Origin: Lederbergia panacisoli
GTDB lineage: Bacteria > Bacillota > Bacilli > Bacillales > Bacillaceae_C
Reading direction: 5' to 3'
DNA: 64,000 nt
NCBI RefSeq assembly: GCF_024626525.1
Contig: NZ_JANJGU010000004.1
Coordinates: forward strand, 248,001 to 312,000
Part shown: piece after piece, positions 16,878 through 25,891 of the stretch
How the letters are laid out: the number at the start of each line of letters is the position of its first letter
How positions within the stretch are numbered: the stretch's first letter is position 1
Position numbers and translations under genes: made by a program
Notes under the pieces: generated by a model
The model's input: only the letters and a program-made list of their open reading frames with translations
The model's database searches: none
Told to the model about the DNA's origin: nothing

Positions 16878-17547
16878 CCATTAGTTTTGTTAACCAAGTG
16901 TCTTTTCTTAAATAATGATCACAATCAAATTCTGCATAAGACTGAATCAATTTTGCGTTTTTATCGAAAGTTAAGGACTTTGTAACATCATTTGGGATAA
17001 TAAGACAGTTGATTCCTGCGCGAATTGCTGCTAAAGATCCATTTACGGAGTCCTCAACCGCGACGGCTTCATCTGGCTCTATCCCTAGTGCTTCGAGTGT
17101 TTTAATATAAAGGGCTGGATTTGGTTTTACTTCCTCGACGTCCTCGGCGGATCGAATAATTGGAAAATAATCAGTCAATCCGTATTTATCAAGAAATCCT
17201 ACAATCCATTCACGGTGTGAACTACTTGCAATGGCTAGCTTGAGCCCGTTATCTTGAATGCGTTGTAAAATATCCAAAAATCCTTCCCTTAAAGGGAGAT
17301 CATCTTTTATTTTTGCATAATAAGTGCGAGTTTTTTCTTTAAAAAGGTTACGATCCATCGGACTCCCGAGTGACTCATCAATAAACTCAAATAAAGTGTC
17401 ATTCGTTGTTCCAACAATTTTAACGAATTCCTCAAGAGTTAAATCGAAATCATAATCTTCTTTTAAAACAGTACGATAAATTTCAAACCATGGGGTCTCA
17501 GTATCAATAATCGTTCCATCGAAATCGAAAATAACGGCTTTAATCAA
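16867..17547 (-). CDS. HAD phosphatase, beta-phosphoglucomutase-like (YhcW-like)
   Basis: The 226-residue protein has the HAD motifs in order: I DFDGTIIDTE (nucleophile Asp and acid Asp near residues 9 and 11), II IASSS, III Lys in EEVKPNP, IV VEDSVNG. A helical cap sits between motif I and II, typical of subfamily I phosphatases and beta-phosphoglucomutase. It resembles YhcW of Bacillus. The substrate is probably a small phosphosugar but is not determined by sequence. Encoded downstream of the antiporter gene on the same strand with a 26-base gap. Confidence 0.8.
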   Translation of the reverse strand: MIKAVIFDFDGTIIDTETPWFEIYRTVLKEDYDFDLTLEEFVKIVGTTNDTLFEFIDESLGSPMDRNLFKEKTRTYYAKIKDDLPLREGFLDILQRIQDNGLKLAIASSSHREWIVGFLDKYGLTDYFPIIRSAEDVEEVKPNPALYIKTLEALGIEPDEAVAVEDSVNGSLAAIRAGINCLIIPNDVTKSLTFDKNAKLIQSYAEFDCDHYLRKDTWLTKLMEQS

Positions 17548-17573
17548 TTTATTTCTCCTTTACTAATGAATAT

Positions 17574-18725
17574 TTACTCTTCCTTAAGTCTAACATCATT
17601 ACTCTTAAAAATCACTTTCATTAGCGGCGGTGTTACGATGGTTGTGACTAGAATGACAACAACTAAAACAGCAAACATATCTTCTGACAATAACATGGAT
17701 TCTAGACCAATTGCTGCCAGAATTAATGCTACTTCCCCACGTGAAATCATGGCAGAACCGATTCCAAGCGAGCTTCTCCAGCCAAAGCCCGAGAATTTTG
17801 CCCCTACCGCAGCACCTACTAGTTTTGTTAATATCGCTAAAATATTGAGTGCAACGATTAAACCTAAATTTTTTGAGATTCCGTTAAATTGCGCCATCAC
17901 ACCAATAGAGGTGAAAAAGACAGGCACGAAAATCGAATAACTAATGGTCTCTACTTTCTCAAATATCTCATGCTTGAATCCTGTAACACTAATTGCCACT
18001 CCCGCAATGTACGCTCCAATAATAGCGGCGACACCAGTGAATTCCGCAAAATAGGCAAAGGCAAAGCAAATGATGAGGGCAGATGAAATCACTGTTTCAG
18101 TTACTTTTAACTTTGAAAATTTACTCAAGAACCACGGGACCACCTTCCATCCTACAAGGATGGCACCTGCAAAGAATAGTACTTTTTTCAAAATGACCAT
18201 CGATAAATTCACGTCGCCGCCAGCGAAACTCATTAAGAAGGCGAGCGCTATAATGACAACAACATCATCTATGACGGCCGCACCTAAAATGGTCGTACCT
18301 TCGCGACTTTTTAATTTATTCATTTCTTTGAGTGCCTGTACAGAAATGCTGACACTTGTCGCAGATAGCAGGAGGCCTAAAAATATTGCTTCAAATGTAG
18401 TGAGCCCTAATATAATTCCAGCTGCATATCCTAGTGCTAAAGGGGCAATAATCCCACCGAATCCTACATACGTAGCCGCTTTTCCAGTGCGCTTAAATTC
18501 ATCAAGATCTGTTTCTAGACCAGCAATAAACATAAGAAGAATGACACCAATTTGGCTAAGTGCTTGTAATGTATCTGTATTATTTACCAATCCTAAAACA
18601 GAGGGGCCTAGCACAATTCCAATAAGGAGCTTTCCTAATACTGCTGGTTGTCCAAGTCTTACACTCACGCTTCCTGCCACTTTGGAAGCGATCAAAATAA
18701 TCGCTAGTTGAAGAATTAATATCAT
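17574..18725 (-). CDS. CPA2-family monovalent cation/proton antiporter
   Basis: A 383-residue membrane protein with about 12-13 hydrophobic segments. It carries the Na+/H+ exchanger domain features LGKLLIGIVLGPSVLG, GLETDLDEFKRTG, SATSVSISVQAL and the conserved buried acidic pair in GAAVIDDVVVI. No C-terminal TrkA-N domain is present, as in GerN/NapA/YjbQ-type short forms. The frame is open upstream to 18842, but that part covers a hairpin leader; the ATG at 18725 has AAGGCGG. It probably exports Na+ or K+ in exchange for protons. Confidence 0.85.
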   Translation of the reverse strand: MILILQLAIILIASKVAGSVSVRLGQPAVLGKLLIGIVLGPSVLGLVNNTDTLQALSQIGVILLMFIAGLETDLDEFKRTGKAATYVGFGGIIAPLALGYAAGIILGLTTFEAIFLGLLLSATSVSISVQALKEMNKLKSREGTTILGAAVIDDVVVIIALAFLMSFAGGDVNLSMVILKKVLFFAGAILVGWKVVPWFLSKFSKLKVTETVISSALIICFAFAYFAEFTGVAAIIGAYIAGVAISVTGFKHEIFEKVETISYSIFVPVFFTSIGVMAQFNGISKNLGLIVALNILAILTKLVGAAVGAKFSGFGWRSSLGIGSAMISRGEVALILAAIGLESMLLSEDMFAVLVVVILVTTIVTPPLMKVIFKSNDVRLKEE

Positions 18726-18752
18726 GTTCTTTCCGCCTTTCCTGATTTTTTC

Positions 18753-18807
18753 AAAACAAAAAGAGCCTATCGACCAAAGGACATAGATATCCCTTGGTGA
18801 CAGACTC
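18753..18807 (-). terminator. Terminator/attenuator in the antiporter leader
   Basis: On the minus strand a long stem (arms about 18790-18807 and 18763-18780) is followed by TTTTTGTTTT, 28 bases upstream of the antiporter start. The preceding pcp gene has its own terminator, so this hairpin sits in the antiporter's own 5' leader. That suggests premature-termination control, but no known riboswitch class is recognisable. Confidence 0.6.
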
Positions 18808-18954
18808 CTCCAAGAACGTTTGTATTTGATTAAAGACATCATAGCATATTTTTTAGGTAATGTGGTATTTTTTTAGAAAGGAATTTGTATTTGAGATGAA
18901 CGAACTATGAATCGGTCATTGGATTTTCAAAAGAAAATGGAAAATCTAAATAAA

Positions 18955-18992
18955 AGAAGGTTCCCTTATATTGCATAGAACCTCTCCTTTTT
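18955..18992 (-). terminator. Terminator of pcp
   Basis: Right after the pcp stop, reading leftward, AGGTTC and GAACCT form a stem with a 14-base loop, followed by TCTTTTATTT. Confidence 0.65.
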
Positions 18993-19640
18993 CTAGTGTG
19001 TCGCCCCACCAATTTCACGAATATCCTCTTTTTCATTCGCTGCAACCAGGGCAGCTATTTTAAGTCCATTCACAATCACGTCAAGACTTAGGCTTGGTGC
19101 GTTTTTTTCAATGGTTTGCTCTGGTATAAATGGAATATGAATGAATCCTCCTCGAACATGTGGGGCATTTTTTTCTAAATAATGCATGATTCCATAAAAA
19201 AGATGATTGCATACGAACGTTCCTGCGGTATTTGAAACCGCTGCAGGAACTCCAGCTTTTTTCATTTCGTGTACAATCCTTTTTACTGGTAATGTTGTCC
19301 AATAAGCTGGGGGACCTTCTTCATAAATGGGTTCATCAATTGGCTGATTGCCTTGATTGTCAGGTATCCGTGCATCATCGATATTAATAGCGACTCGCTC
19401 TGGAGTCACTTGAGTTCGACCACCGGCTTGTCCAACACAAATAACAACATCAGGCTTGTGTATTTGGATCGCATTAATGACAACGTTGATGGATTCGTGG
19501 AAAACAGTAGGAACTGCTTGCGCCACAATTTCAATATCGTCAATGAACTTCCCATCTAACTGCTTAACTCCCTCAAGGGCAGGATTAATTTTTTCACCAC
19601 CAAATGGATCAAAGCCTGTTAGTAAAACTTTTTTCCCCAT
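18993..19640 (-). CDS. pcp: Pyrrolidone-carboxylate peptidase
   Basis: The 215-residue C15 cysteine peptidase opens with VLLTGFDPFGG. It shows the catalytic elements: Glu in TPERVAIN, Cys in SNTAGTFVCNHLFY and His in GGFIHIPF. It removes N-terminal pyroglutamate from peptides in the cytoplasm. The frame extends 66 bases upstream, but the ATG at 19640 follows GGAGGT at good spacing and matches the family's N-terminus. Monocistronic. Confidence 0.92.
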   Translation of the reverse strand: MGKKVLLTGFDPFGGEKINPALEGVKQLDGKFIDDIEIVAQAVPTVFHESINVVINAIQIHKPDVVICVGQAGGRTQVTPERVAINIDDARIPDNQGNQPIDEPIYEEGPPAYWTTLPVKRIVHEMKKAGVPAAVSNTAGTFVCNHLFYGIMHYLEKNAPHVRGGFIHIPFIPEQTIEKNAPSLSLDVIVNGLKIAALVAANEKEDIREIGGATH

Positions 19641-19725
19641 GTGATTGTACCTCCAAATAGATTTTAGACTAAATCTCATTATATGGGAGAACATATCTTC
19701 AAACAATATGGAGGAGTTGTCGTTT

Positions 19726-19947
19726 ATGAAGGAAAATGAAAAAGACGTCCATCAAGATACATTCACGGTTGCTGGAACAAACATTGATGCGGTTAAAAGA
19801 GCAAACGAACGTTCGGGGATGTCTTATAATGAAGTGAAGGAGTTACTGGCGAAAACGACTGGAGGAAACGGGACTTGGATTTACAGTGATACGAATGTAG
19901 AGGAAGTAAAAAGGAAGAATCAGCAATCGATGGGAAAAGATGAATAA
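19726..19947 (+). CDS. Small acid-soluble spore protein, gamma-type-like
   Basis: A 73-residue hydrophilic protein with two similar blocks, AGTNIDAVKRANERSG and SDTNVEEVKRKNQQS, separated by MSYNEVKELLAKTTGG. This is the arrangement of gamma-type small acid-soluble spore proteins, which serve as amino-acid stores degraded at germination. ATG 19726 follows GGAGGAG. The gene is divergent from pcp and ends before a strong terminator. The family call rests on the repeated block and composition. Confidence 0.6.
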   Translation: MKENEKDVHQDTFTVAGTNIDAVKRANERSGMSYNEVKELLAKTTGGNGTWIYSDTNVEEVKRKNQQSMGKDE

Positions 19948-19987
19948 TTATTAACATTAAAATGTATACCAACTCTACATAAATGGC

Positions 19988-20023
19988 AGCACCATTCTTA
20001 TAGTAAGAAGGTGCTATTTTCTT
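19988..20023 (+). terminator. Terminator of the spore protein gene
   Basis: AGCACC-A-TTCTTA pairs with TAAGAAGGTGCT around TAG, followed by ATTTTCTTT. In the rest of the gap 19948-20464 I see no gene, RNA or clear promoter. Confidence 0.8.
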
Positions 20024-20464
20024 TGCATGCTATTATACCGTAACGTTTATTTTCCTATTGATTGTCCACATGAATATAATGAAATTTTAAAGAAAAGGAT
20101 AGGATCTATGACCAAGCTTAAGATAAGTTAGAAAAATTTTGTTTTTTGGAAAATACGATTCAAATATAAATGTAAATAGGAAAAAAGACCCTTGTACATT
20201 AATGAATATACATGATATTTTTGAATACAATTCAATATATAGAAAACTTAGTCGCTCTATCAAACTCCAAGTGAATCCACCTACACAACAATTCACCACC
20301 ATTGCCCATTCATCCGGTTCAATGAAATTCCTTTAAACCTATTAATTAGCACTTGAAAATTGAGTACATAGGGTAACGTTGTAGTCCGTCAGCAGCGAAC
20401 AATATGACTTCTTCAATGGCTTAATGTCCTCTATTAAACTATTCACATTGAAATTAAAAGGAGT

Positions 20465-21994
20465 GTGAGTTTTATTAATCGTTCAGTTAGCCCCATCCCT
20501 ACATCAGTAACTTTCCTCTTTGACACGACAGACAATGGAGCAGTAAAGGCCCGATTCAACTGGGTGACCTCAGATATGACAATTCACACTTCAGTACTTA
20601 ATTATGCGAAAAAAGATGGCTTTAACGGTACATTCACTGAAACGATGATTGGTGAATCTACCCCGATTGACCAGCGAGACTTGTATGAGACATTTACAGG
20701 ACAATATAAAAATGAAGTGGAACTTACACCTATCATTAGCCATAAGGCAGAAACGGGCATTCTTGAACCAGACATAGAATACGTTTACTCCGTTGGTGAT
20801 GGCGGAATTAATGTCACCGATATTGTCAACCCACCTAGCTTCAGAACGCCTGCAGCTAATGTAAATGAATTCTCATTTCTCTGGTTAACCGATGCTCAGG
20901 GAAGTGGTAAGGACGTTGAAACGGTTTATAGAAAGTACGAGCAATATACAGGACGAGCAGTAGAAACTGCCTTTAATAATCATCCAGATCTAAGCTTCAT
21001 CCTCAGTACAGGCGACAATGTAGATTTCGCATTCGACACTAAGGAGTGGGACGCTTACTACAACGCTCTGCAGCCATATTTGTATAACACTCCATATTAT
21101 TCTGCCACAGGTAATCACGAATACGAAGGCAATCCGCGAATAACCGGAAGCTGGGACTCGATTGACCCCTATATGATTACTGCCAAAGGCCGTATTAACG
21201 TACCGAAAAACGGACCTGCGTACCAAGGTGCCGGAACAAATGGTTTGGAACCTATTGTAACAGGCGCAATTAAGCAACGCCTTGACGGTAACACCTATTA
21301 CTTTGAATATGGCGATGCTATCTTCTTCGTTCTTGACTATTCAGACAACACAAGCAATATTGACGAAACGGGCGACCAAGGCTTTTCATTTTCCAGCGAC
21401 AAAGCAATTAATGACCAGCTTTACTGGATGAAGTCTGTACTAAAGACGAATAAAAAGAAGTGGAGATTCGTTGCCATGCATCAAGGGCCATACTTAGGAA
21501 GGTTTGCGCAGCCCACCTATTGGCAGACTGTCACAGAAGCTTTTGATGAATGTGGAATAGACGTTGTTCTTTCCGGGCATGACCATCTTTATTTGCGTGC
21601 AAAGCTTATGTATAACAATCAGGTGACAACCATCCCTGGAACAGGCACAACCTACATTACAGGCGGAACAGCGGGCTACGAATTCGGTACCCTATACGGA
21701 CAATATAACAATGTTGCCGAAACGTATACAGAAAAATATACCGACTGGGTTGTGAGCAGCTATCATGTTATAGATGTTAATGAGTCCGGCATATCAATGA
21801 CTGCCAAAGGAATTAAGATGCTTCCTATAGATGGAATAACAGAACAACAGGAAGATCATGAAGATGAATTCAAAGAGGATGAGAGCGGATACAGGAGCCT
21901 TGACGTCTCTTCGGAAGTAGTCTTAACAAACACTTCACGCAAAAAGAATCTAAGTTCATGGAAATATCCTAATTCCCCAGTAGAGAAACCTTGA
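20465..21994 (+). CDS. Purple acid phosphatase-like metallophosphoesterase
   Basis: The 509-residue protein has an N-terminal Fn3-like purple-acid-phosphatase domain (about 1-130) and a calcineurin-like catalytic domain. Metal motifs are in order: LTDAQG (the D-x-Q variant of D-x-H), STGDNVD, ATGNHEY, AMHQGPY and LSGHDHLY. Such enzymes hydrolyse phosphate esters and are normally secreted, yet there is no signal peptide. The GTG at 20465 is only one base from AAAGGAG, so the true start may differ or the 5' end may be lost. The last ~40 residues are acidic then basic and unrelated to the catalytic fold. Isolated gene upstream of the GH20 locus. Confidence 0.8.
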   Translation: MSFINRSVSPIPTSVTFLFDTTDNGAVKARFNWVTSDMTIHTSVLNYAKKDGFNGTFTETMIGESTPIDQRDLYETFTGQYKNEVELTPIISHKAETGILEPDIEYVYSVGDGGINVTDIVNPPSFRTPAANVNEFSFLWLTDAQGSGKDVETVYRKYEQYTGRAVETAFNNHPDLSFILSTGDNVDFAFDTKEWDAYYNALQPYLYNTPYYSATGNHEYEGNPRITGSWDSIDPYMITAKGRINVPKNGPAYQGAGTNGLEPIVTGAIKQRLDGNTYYFEYGDAIFFVLDYSDNTSNIDETGDQGFSFSSDKAINDQLYWMKSVLKTNKKKWRFVAMHQGPYLGRFAQPTYWQTVTEAFDECGIDVVLSGHDHLYLRAKLMYNNQVTTIPGTGTTYITGGTAGYEFGTLYGQYNNVAETYTEKYTDWVVSSYHVIDVNESGISMTAKGIKMLPIDGITEQQEDHEDEFKEDESGYRSLDVSSEVVLTNTSRKKNLSSWKYPNSPVEKP

Positions 21995-22153
21995 ACAAAA
22001 CGATCGATGCTGCTTATAACTGAAGATTGTGGAGATGGGGACTAGCTGAAGAGAATGAAAGGGTTATCTATAAAGTTATCAAAGATCTATTCTATCATTG
22101 GAAGTTGCCTTGAATGAGATCTTAAAACTAAATATACGAAAGGGAGGATATAT

Positions 22154-24037
22154 ATGCGATTCAAATTTACGGGAGATATTGCTGATCTGAGTTCCGGCAT
22201 CGAAATATTATCGCGGGAACTAGGTTTCGAAGTGGCTTCTGACGGCGAGGAAGTAGAAGTGATCCATCACTGTGAGAGGAGAATTGAGGTTCGTGCTCAA
22301 CAAAGTGGATTGCGCATTGCCTATTCGGAAAAAATTCATTTTTTTCGAGCGCTCGGTTTGCTGGTCGAAGGACTGCAGGAGAAAAGCGAATTTGAAGTGG
22401 AAGAAATCCCGCAATTTACGATGAATGGCCCGATGTTCGACGTTTCTCAAGGTGGAGCGGTCATCCGGGTAGACGTTGTAAAGACATTTCTTCGGAAAAT
22501 GGCTTTGATGGGACTGGACATGATTATGCTATATGCCGAGGACAGTTATGACGTGAAGGAGCAGCCCTATTTCGGCTATATGCGAGGTCGCTACTCGCAA
22601 GCGGAAATCAAGGAATTGGACGACTATGCTGATCTATTCGGCATCGAAATGATCCCTTGCATTCAAACATTAAGCCATTTGGAGGATGTGCTGAAATGGG
22701 AATCGTTTGCTGACCTAAGAGATGATCACGAAACGATGTTGGTAGGCTATAAGCGTACTTATGAATTCATCGAACAGATGATCATCGCTGCTGCGGCCCC
22801 CGTACGGACGAAACGCATTCATATCGGCATGGATGAAGCTTGGAAGTTAGGGCTGGGGAATTATCTCGCCCAAAACGGGTACCATTCTAAATTTGACATT
22901 ATGAATGAGCACTTGAAAAGGGTGCTGGAAATTACAGAAAAACACGGACTGCAACCGATGATGTGGAGTGACATGTATTTCAGAGCCGGCTCTAAAACTG
23001 GATCCTATTATGATGAACAGTGCGTAATCCCCGATGAAGTGATTCAAGCTATGCCGAGCGGTGTGCAGTTTGTGTACTGGGATTATTATCATGACGATGA
23101 ATCGTTTTACCTCGAATGGATTCGAAGGCACAAGAAATTTGGCTCTACTCCAGTATTTGCCGGAGGGATTTGGAACTGGAAAGGTTTCGTGCTAAATTAC
23201 GGGGCAACATTCGCTTCCACAAATGCGGCGCTGGAGGCATGCAAGAAGGAAGGAGTTACAGAGATTTTCGCCACTCTTTGGGGGGACGACGGGACGGAAT
23301 GCGATTGGTTTTCCGCGCTTTTGGGGCTGCAATTGTTTGCCGAGCACGGATATTCACAGGAACTTGATATCGAGAAATTGAAAAAAAGATTTCACTTTTG
23401 TACTGGTGCACATTATGACGATTTTATGGATATCAAATATGTCGACGAAATACCGGGCATCGCGCCGGAAAATCTGGAAAGGTATAATCCTTCCAGGTAC
23501 TTGCTTTGGCAAAATGTCACGATGGGATTGTTCGATAAAAACATTCGCGGACTTAAGCTCTCAGAACATTATACCGAACTAGAAAAGAAAATGGAGACGT
23601 ACGCAGCGAGAAATGGACAATTTGGATCCGTGTTTGAAGTGCTGCGCAGGTTATGCCGTGTATTGTCATTGAAAGCGGACATTGGCAACCGAATTACCGA
23701 TTCCTATTTGTCTGGGAACAGGGAGGAACTGGAGGTAATCGCGACTCGGGAATTACCAGAATTGTCCACAAGAGTAAACGATTTGCGGAATTACCATTGG
23801 GAACGCTGGCATGAGATCAACAAGCCCTTCGGCTGGGACGTCATTGATTTTCGCTATGGAGCGCTGCTCATAAGCTTAAAGTCGGCGGCAGACCGAATCT
23901 CTCTGTACTTAACGGGTAAACTGGAGCATCTGGAAGAATTGGAGGAAGAGCGGCTGTTTTTCAATAGCGAACAAGGATTAGTCGATTGCAATCGGTATAA
24001 ACATATGCCGTCAGCGACCAGAATCTTACAATCATAG
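22154..24037 (+). CDS. GH20-type beta-N-acetylhexosaminidase, copy 1
   Basis: This 627-residue protein has an N-terminal GH20b-like domain (about 1-90) and a TIM barrel with the GH20 signature HIGMDEAW. His223 and the substrate-assisted pair Asp227-Glu228 are present. Later motifs are WSDMYF, WDYY, GGIWNW and LWGDDGTE. GH20 enzymes release terminal GlcNAc or GalNAc. There is no signal peptide, so it should act on imported oligosaccharides. The start follows GGGAGGATAT. A paralogue lies at 30133. Over the aligned 60 bases around the catalytic motif I count 31 G+C here and 24 there, so the copies differ in composition. Confidence 0.8.
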   Translation: MRFKFTGDIADLSSGIEILSRELGFEVASDGEEVEVIHHCERRIEVRAQQSGLRIAYSEKIHFFRALGLLVEGLQEKSEFEVEEIPQFTMNGPMFDVSQGGAVIRVDVVKTFLRKMALMGLDMIMLYAEDSYDVKEQPYFGYMRGRYSQAEIKELDDYADLFGIEMIPCIQTLSHLEDVLKWESFADLRDDHETMLVGYKRTYEFIEQMIIAAAAPVRTKRIHIGMDEAWKLGLGNYLAQNGYHSKFDIMNEHLKRVLEITEKHGLQPMMWSDMYFRAGSKTGSYYDEQCVIPDEVIQAMPSGVQFVYWDYYHDDESFYLEWIRRHKKFGSTPVFAGGIWNWKGFVLNYGATFASTNAALEACKKEGVTEIFATLWGDDGTECDWFSALLGLQLFAEHGYSQELDIEKLKKRFHFCTGAHYDDFMDIKYVDEIPGIAPENLERYNPSRYLLWQNVTMGLFDKNIRGLKLSEHYTELEKKMETYAARNGQFGSVFEVLRRLCRVLSLKADIGNRITDSYLSGNREELEVIATRELPELSTRVNDLRNYHWERWHEINKPFGWDVIDFRYGALLISLKSAADRISLYLTGKLEHLEELEEERLFFNSEQGLVDCNRYKHMPSATRILQS

Positions 24038-24195
24038 TGCCTAATCTTGTCGAGGTGCCTTCGATCATGATGGACGCAATCACCTTGAATTTAATAACTG
24101 TAGTGGTGATTTATTTGTTTCCAAAAAATTTATATTCCTAGAAACATCTCATTAAAGAATATAACAATAAACATATTACCGAAAGGGAGATCTAG

Positions 24196-25554
24196 ATGAG
24201 AAAAATGTTTTCATTGATGTTGTTCGCCCTTATTATGGTGTTCACGGTTGCCTGTTCTTCAGAAACGAAAGATGCAGGAGGGGGAGATGCCAAATCTGTA
24301 ACGGTTAAAGTCGCTTTGGCTGGTTGGACATTGGAAGATGGGATCGACCCGATTACAGGTAGGGAGACGATCGGGGTAAACCAATTTTTGAAAGAGCACT
24401 TCAATCCTAAATACCCGAATATTAAGCTAGAAGTGATACAAATACCGTGGGAAAATGCGCAAGCAAAGCAAAAAGCGCTGCTGCTTTCCAAAGATGTGGA
24501 CTTGATTTATACAGCAGGCGGTTGGGCCAACGAATGGTATGAGCAGGGATTCCTCCGCGGAATCGATGATTTGATCGCCAATGATAGTCAATTTGATCCG
24601 GAAAAATATTTGCAGGGAATATGGAACTTCTCATACAATACAAAATCACTCGATGGCGAAACGCGTTTCGGCATTCCATCCATACTTGGACGTAGAATGA
24701 CCATTTATGATAAGCAAATTTTCGACGACTTTGGTGTTGAATACCTTTCCGAAAAGCCAACGCCGGAAGAAATACTAGAAAAGGCAAGTAGATTGACAGG
24801 TATAAATCCTCGAACAGGTGAACAAACATACGGCTTGTATTTTAATGGAAAAGCACTCGATGTACCGACGTTCCAAGCATTGACTCGTTACTACAACGCC
24901 CCGGGTGGACAAGGAACGTTAAACGATTTGGAGAACGTGAAATTTGAACTGGATTCGGCCGAGATGGTCAAAGTGTTCGAATGGTTCGATCAGGCTGTAC
25001 AGTATGTACCCGAAGCTTTTTTGAACAATCAGGGAGCTGAAAATTTCGGCCTCGAAACAAATAACATCGCAATCTTTTTGGACGGTGGAGGGCATGATGT
25101 CTGGGGAGAATATATATCTTCGAAAGACGAAAAAGTGTTGGAACGTTTCATTCCTGTCATGAACATTGGTCCGAATGGAGAAGGGTATGTAGCCCTTGAC
25201 CCGTTCGTCATGGCCAAGGATGTCAGCAATGTTGAAGAGGCATGGGAAGTGATGAAGTTTTTTACAGATACGGAAATGCAAAAACATATGTACGAAAATT
25301 ACGGGATGACACCGACATTGAAAGATGCTTCTTTTCTTGATCCAAAAGATAGATTTATTGCGACGGCCATGGACATTGCCGACGTTGCCAAATCAAATTT
25401 AATGGATGAGGTGAACCCGTTCTTTAACAATGAGGTTGTGCCTGCAGTAAACGGATTTCTCAGTATGGCAGCGAATAAGCAGAACCAGGATATTGAAAAA
25501 TTTTTGAGCGATTTGCAAGCTAGGGCGGAAAAATGGCAGAAGGAGGTTCAGTAA
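24196..25554 (+). CDS. Orphan sugar-type substrate-binding lipoprotein
   Basis: A 452-residue extracellular solute-binding protein with a lipobox (VFTVACSS, Cys near residue 20), a Gly/Ala-rich linker and the family 1 fold, including VDLIYTAGGWANEWYEQGFLRG and GIPSILGRRMTIYDKQ. Such proteins deliver saccharides to ABC permeases. None is encoded nearby until the LplB/C-like pair at 38759. It follows the GH20 gene by 158 bases with GAAAGGGAGA, and may have been acquired with it. An imperfect hairpin follows. Confidence 0.8.
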   Translation: MRKMFSLMLFALIMVFTVACSSETKDAGGGDAKSVTVKVALAGWTLEDGIDPITGRETIGVNQFLKEHFNPKYPNIKLEVIQIPWENAQAKQKALLLSKDVDLIYTAGGWANEWYEQGFLRGIDDLIANDSQFDPEKYLQGIWNFSYNTKSLDGETRFGIPSILGRRMTIYDKQIFDDFGVEYLSEKPTPEEILEKASRLTGINPRTGEQTYGLYFNGKALDVPTFQALTRYYNAPGGQGTLNDLENVKFELDSAEMVKVFEWFDQAVQYVPEAFLNNQGAENFGLETNNIAIFLDGGGHDVWGEYISSKDEKVLERFIPVMNIGPNGEGYVALDPFVMAKDVSNVEEAWEVMKFFTDTEMQKHMYENYGMTPTLKDASFLDPKDRFIATAMDIADVAKSNLMDEVNPFFNNEVVPAVNGFLSMAANKQNQDIEKFLSDLQARAEKWQKEVQ

Positions 25555-25615
25555 TTAGCCCGCTTGTAAATCAATAAGTATATGGTTGATGCAAACTGGT
25601 AGACATAGCAGTGAA

Positions 25616-25653
25616 ACAAAAAGCGTAGATAATCTTAATCTGCGCCTTTTGTT
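25616..25653 (+). terminator. Probable terminator after the orphan binding protein
   Basis: A 15-bp imperfect stem (25616-25630 with 25638-25652, one mismatch and one G-U) ends in CCTTTTGTT. In the rest of the gap 25555-25891 I see only AT-rich DNA and the ribosome binding site of the next gene. Confidence 0.5.
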
Positions 25654-25891
25654 CGTATACTCGAAGTTATAATCAATATATTAAATAAACAGGACTATTT
25701 TACCATGTTAACGCCATATTATTATGGTAATTTAATAGTGTATTCAACATTATGAATTTTTTGTTAATATATAGAACTAGGATGTGTATACACTTACAAA
25801 AAATGTAACCTCTCTGTCTAGTTAAAAGGAGTGATGATATAAAAAAATAGATCGCTTGGATGAACTTTAATAAATGATAGGAGGGAAACAA

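Noticed and set aside
16225-16985. Overlapping open frames of 60-215 codons across the repeat array
   Set aside because: They arise because the 21-bp unit lacks stops in any frame; the 19-bp units change frame, there is no ribosome site, and composition is a translated repeat.
19645-19725. Longer N-terminus for the spore protein
   Set aside because: The ATG at 19726 has GGAGGAG, while the longer start lacks one and would run over the pcp promoter side.
20139-20336. 65-codon open frame upstream of the phosphatase
   Set aside because: No ribosome site or recognisable composition in an AT-rich gap.
22110-22138. Promoter-like TTGAAT-N17-TATACG upstream of GH20 copy 1
   Set aside because: Transcription would start inside the ribosome binding region, leaving no workable leader.
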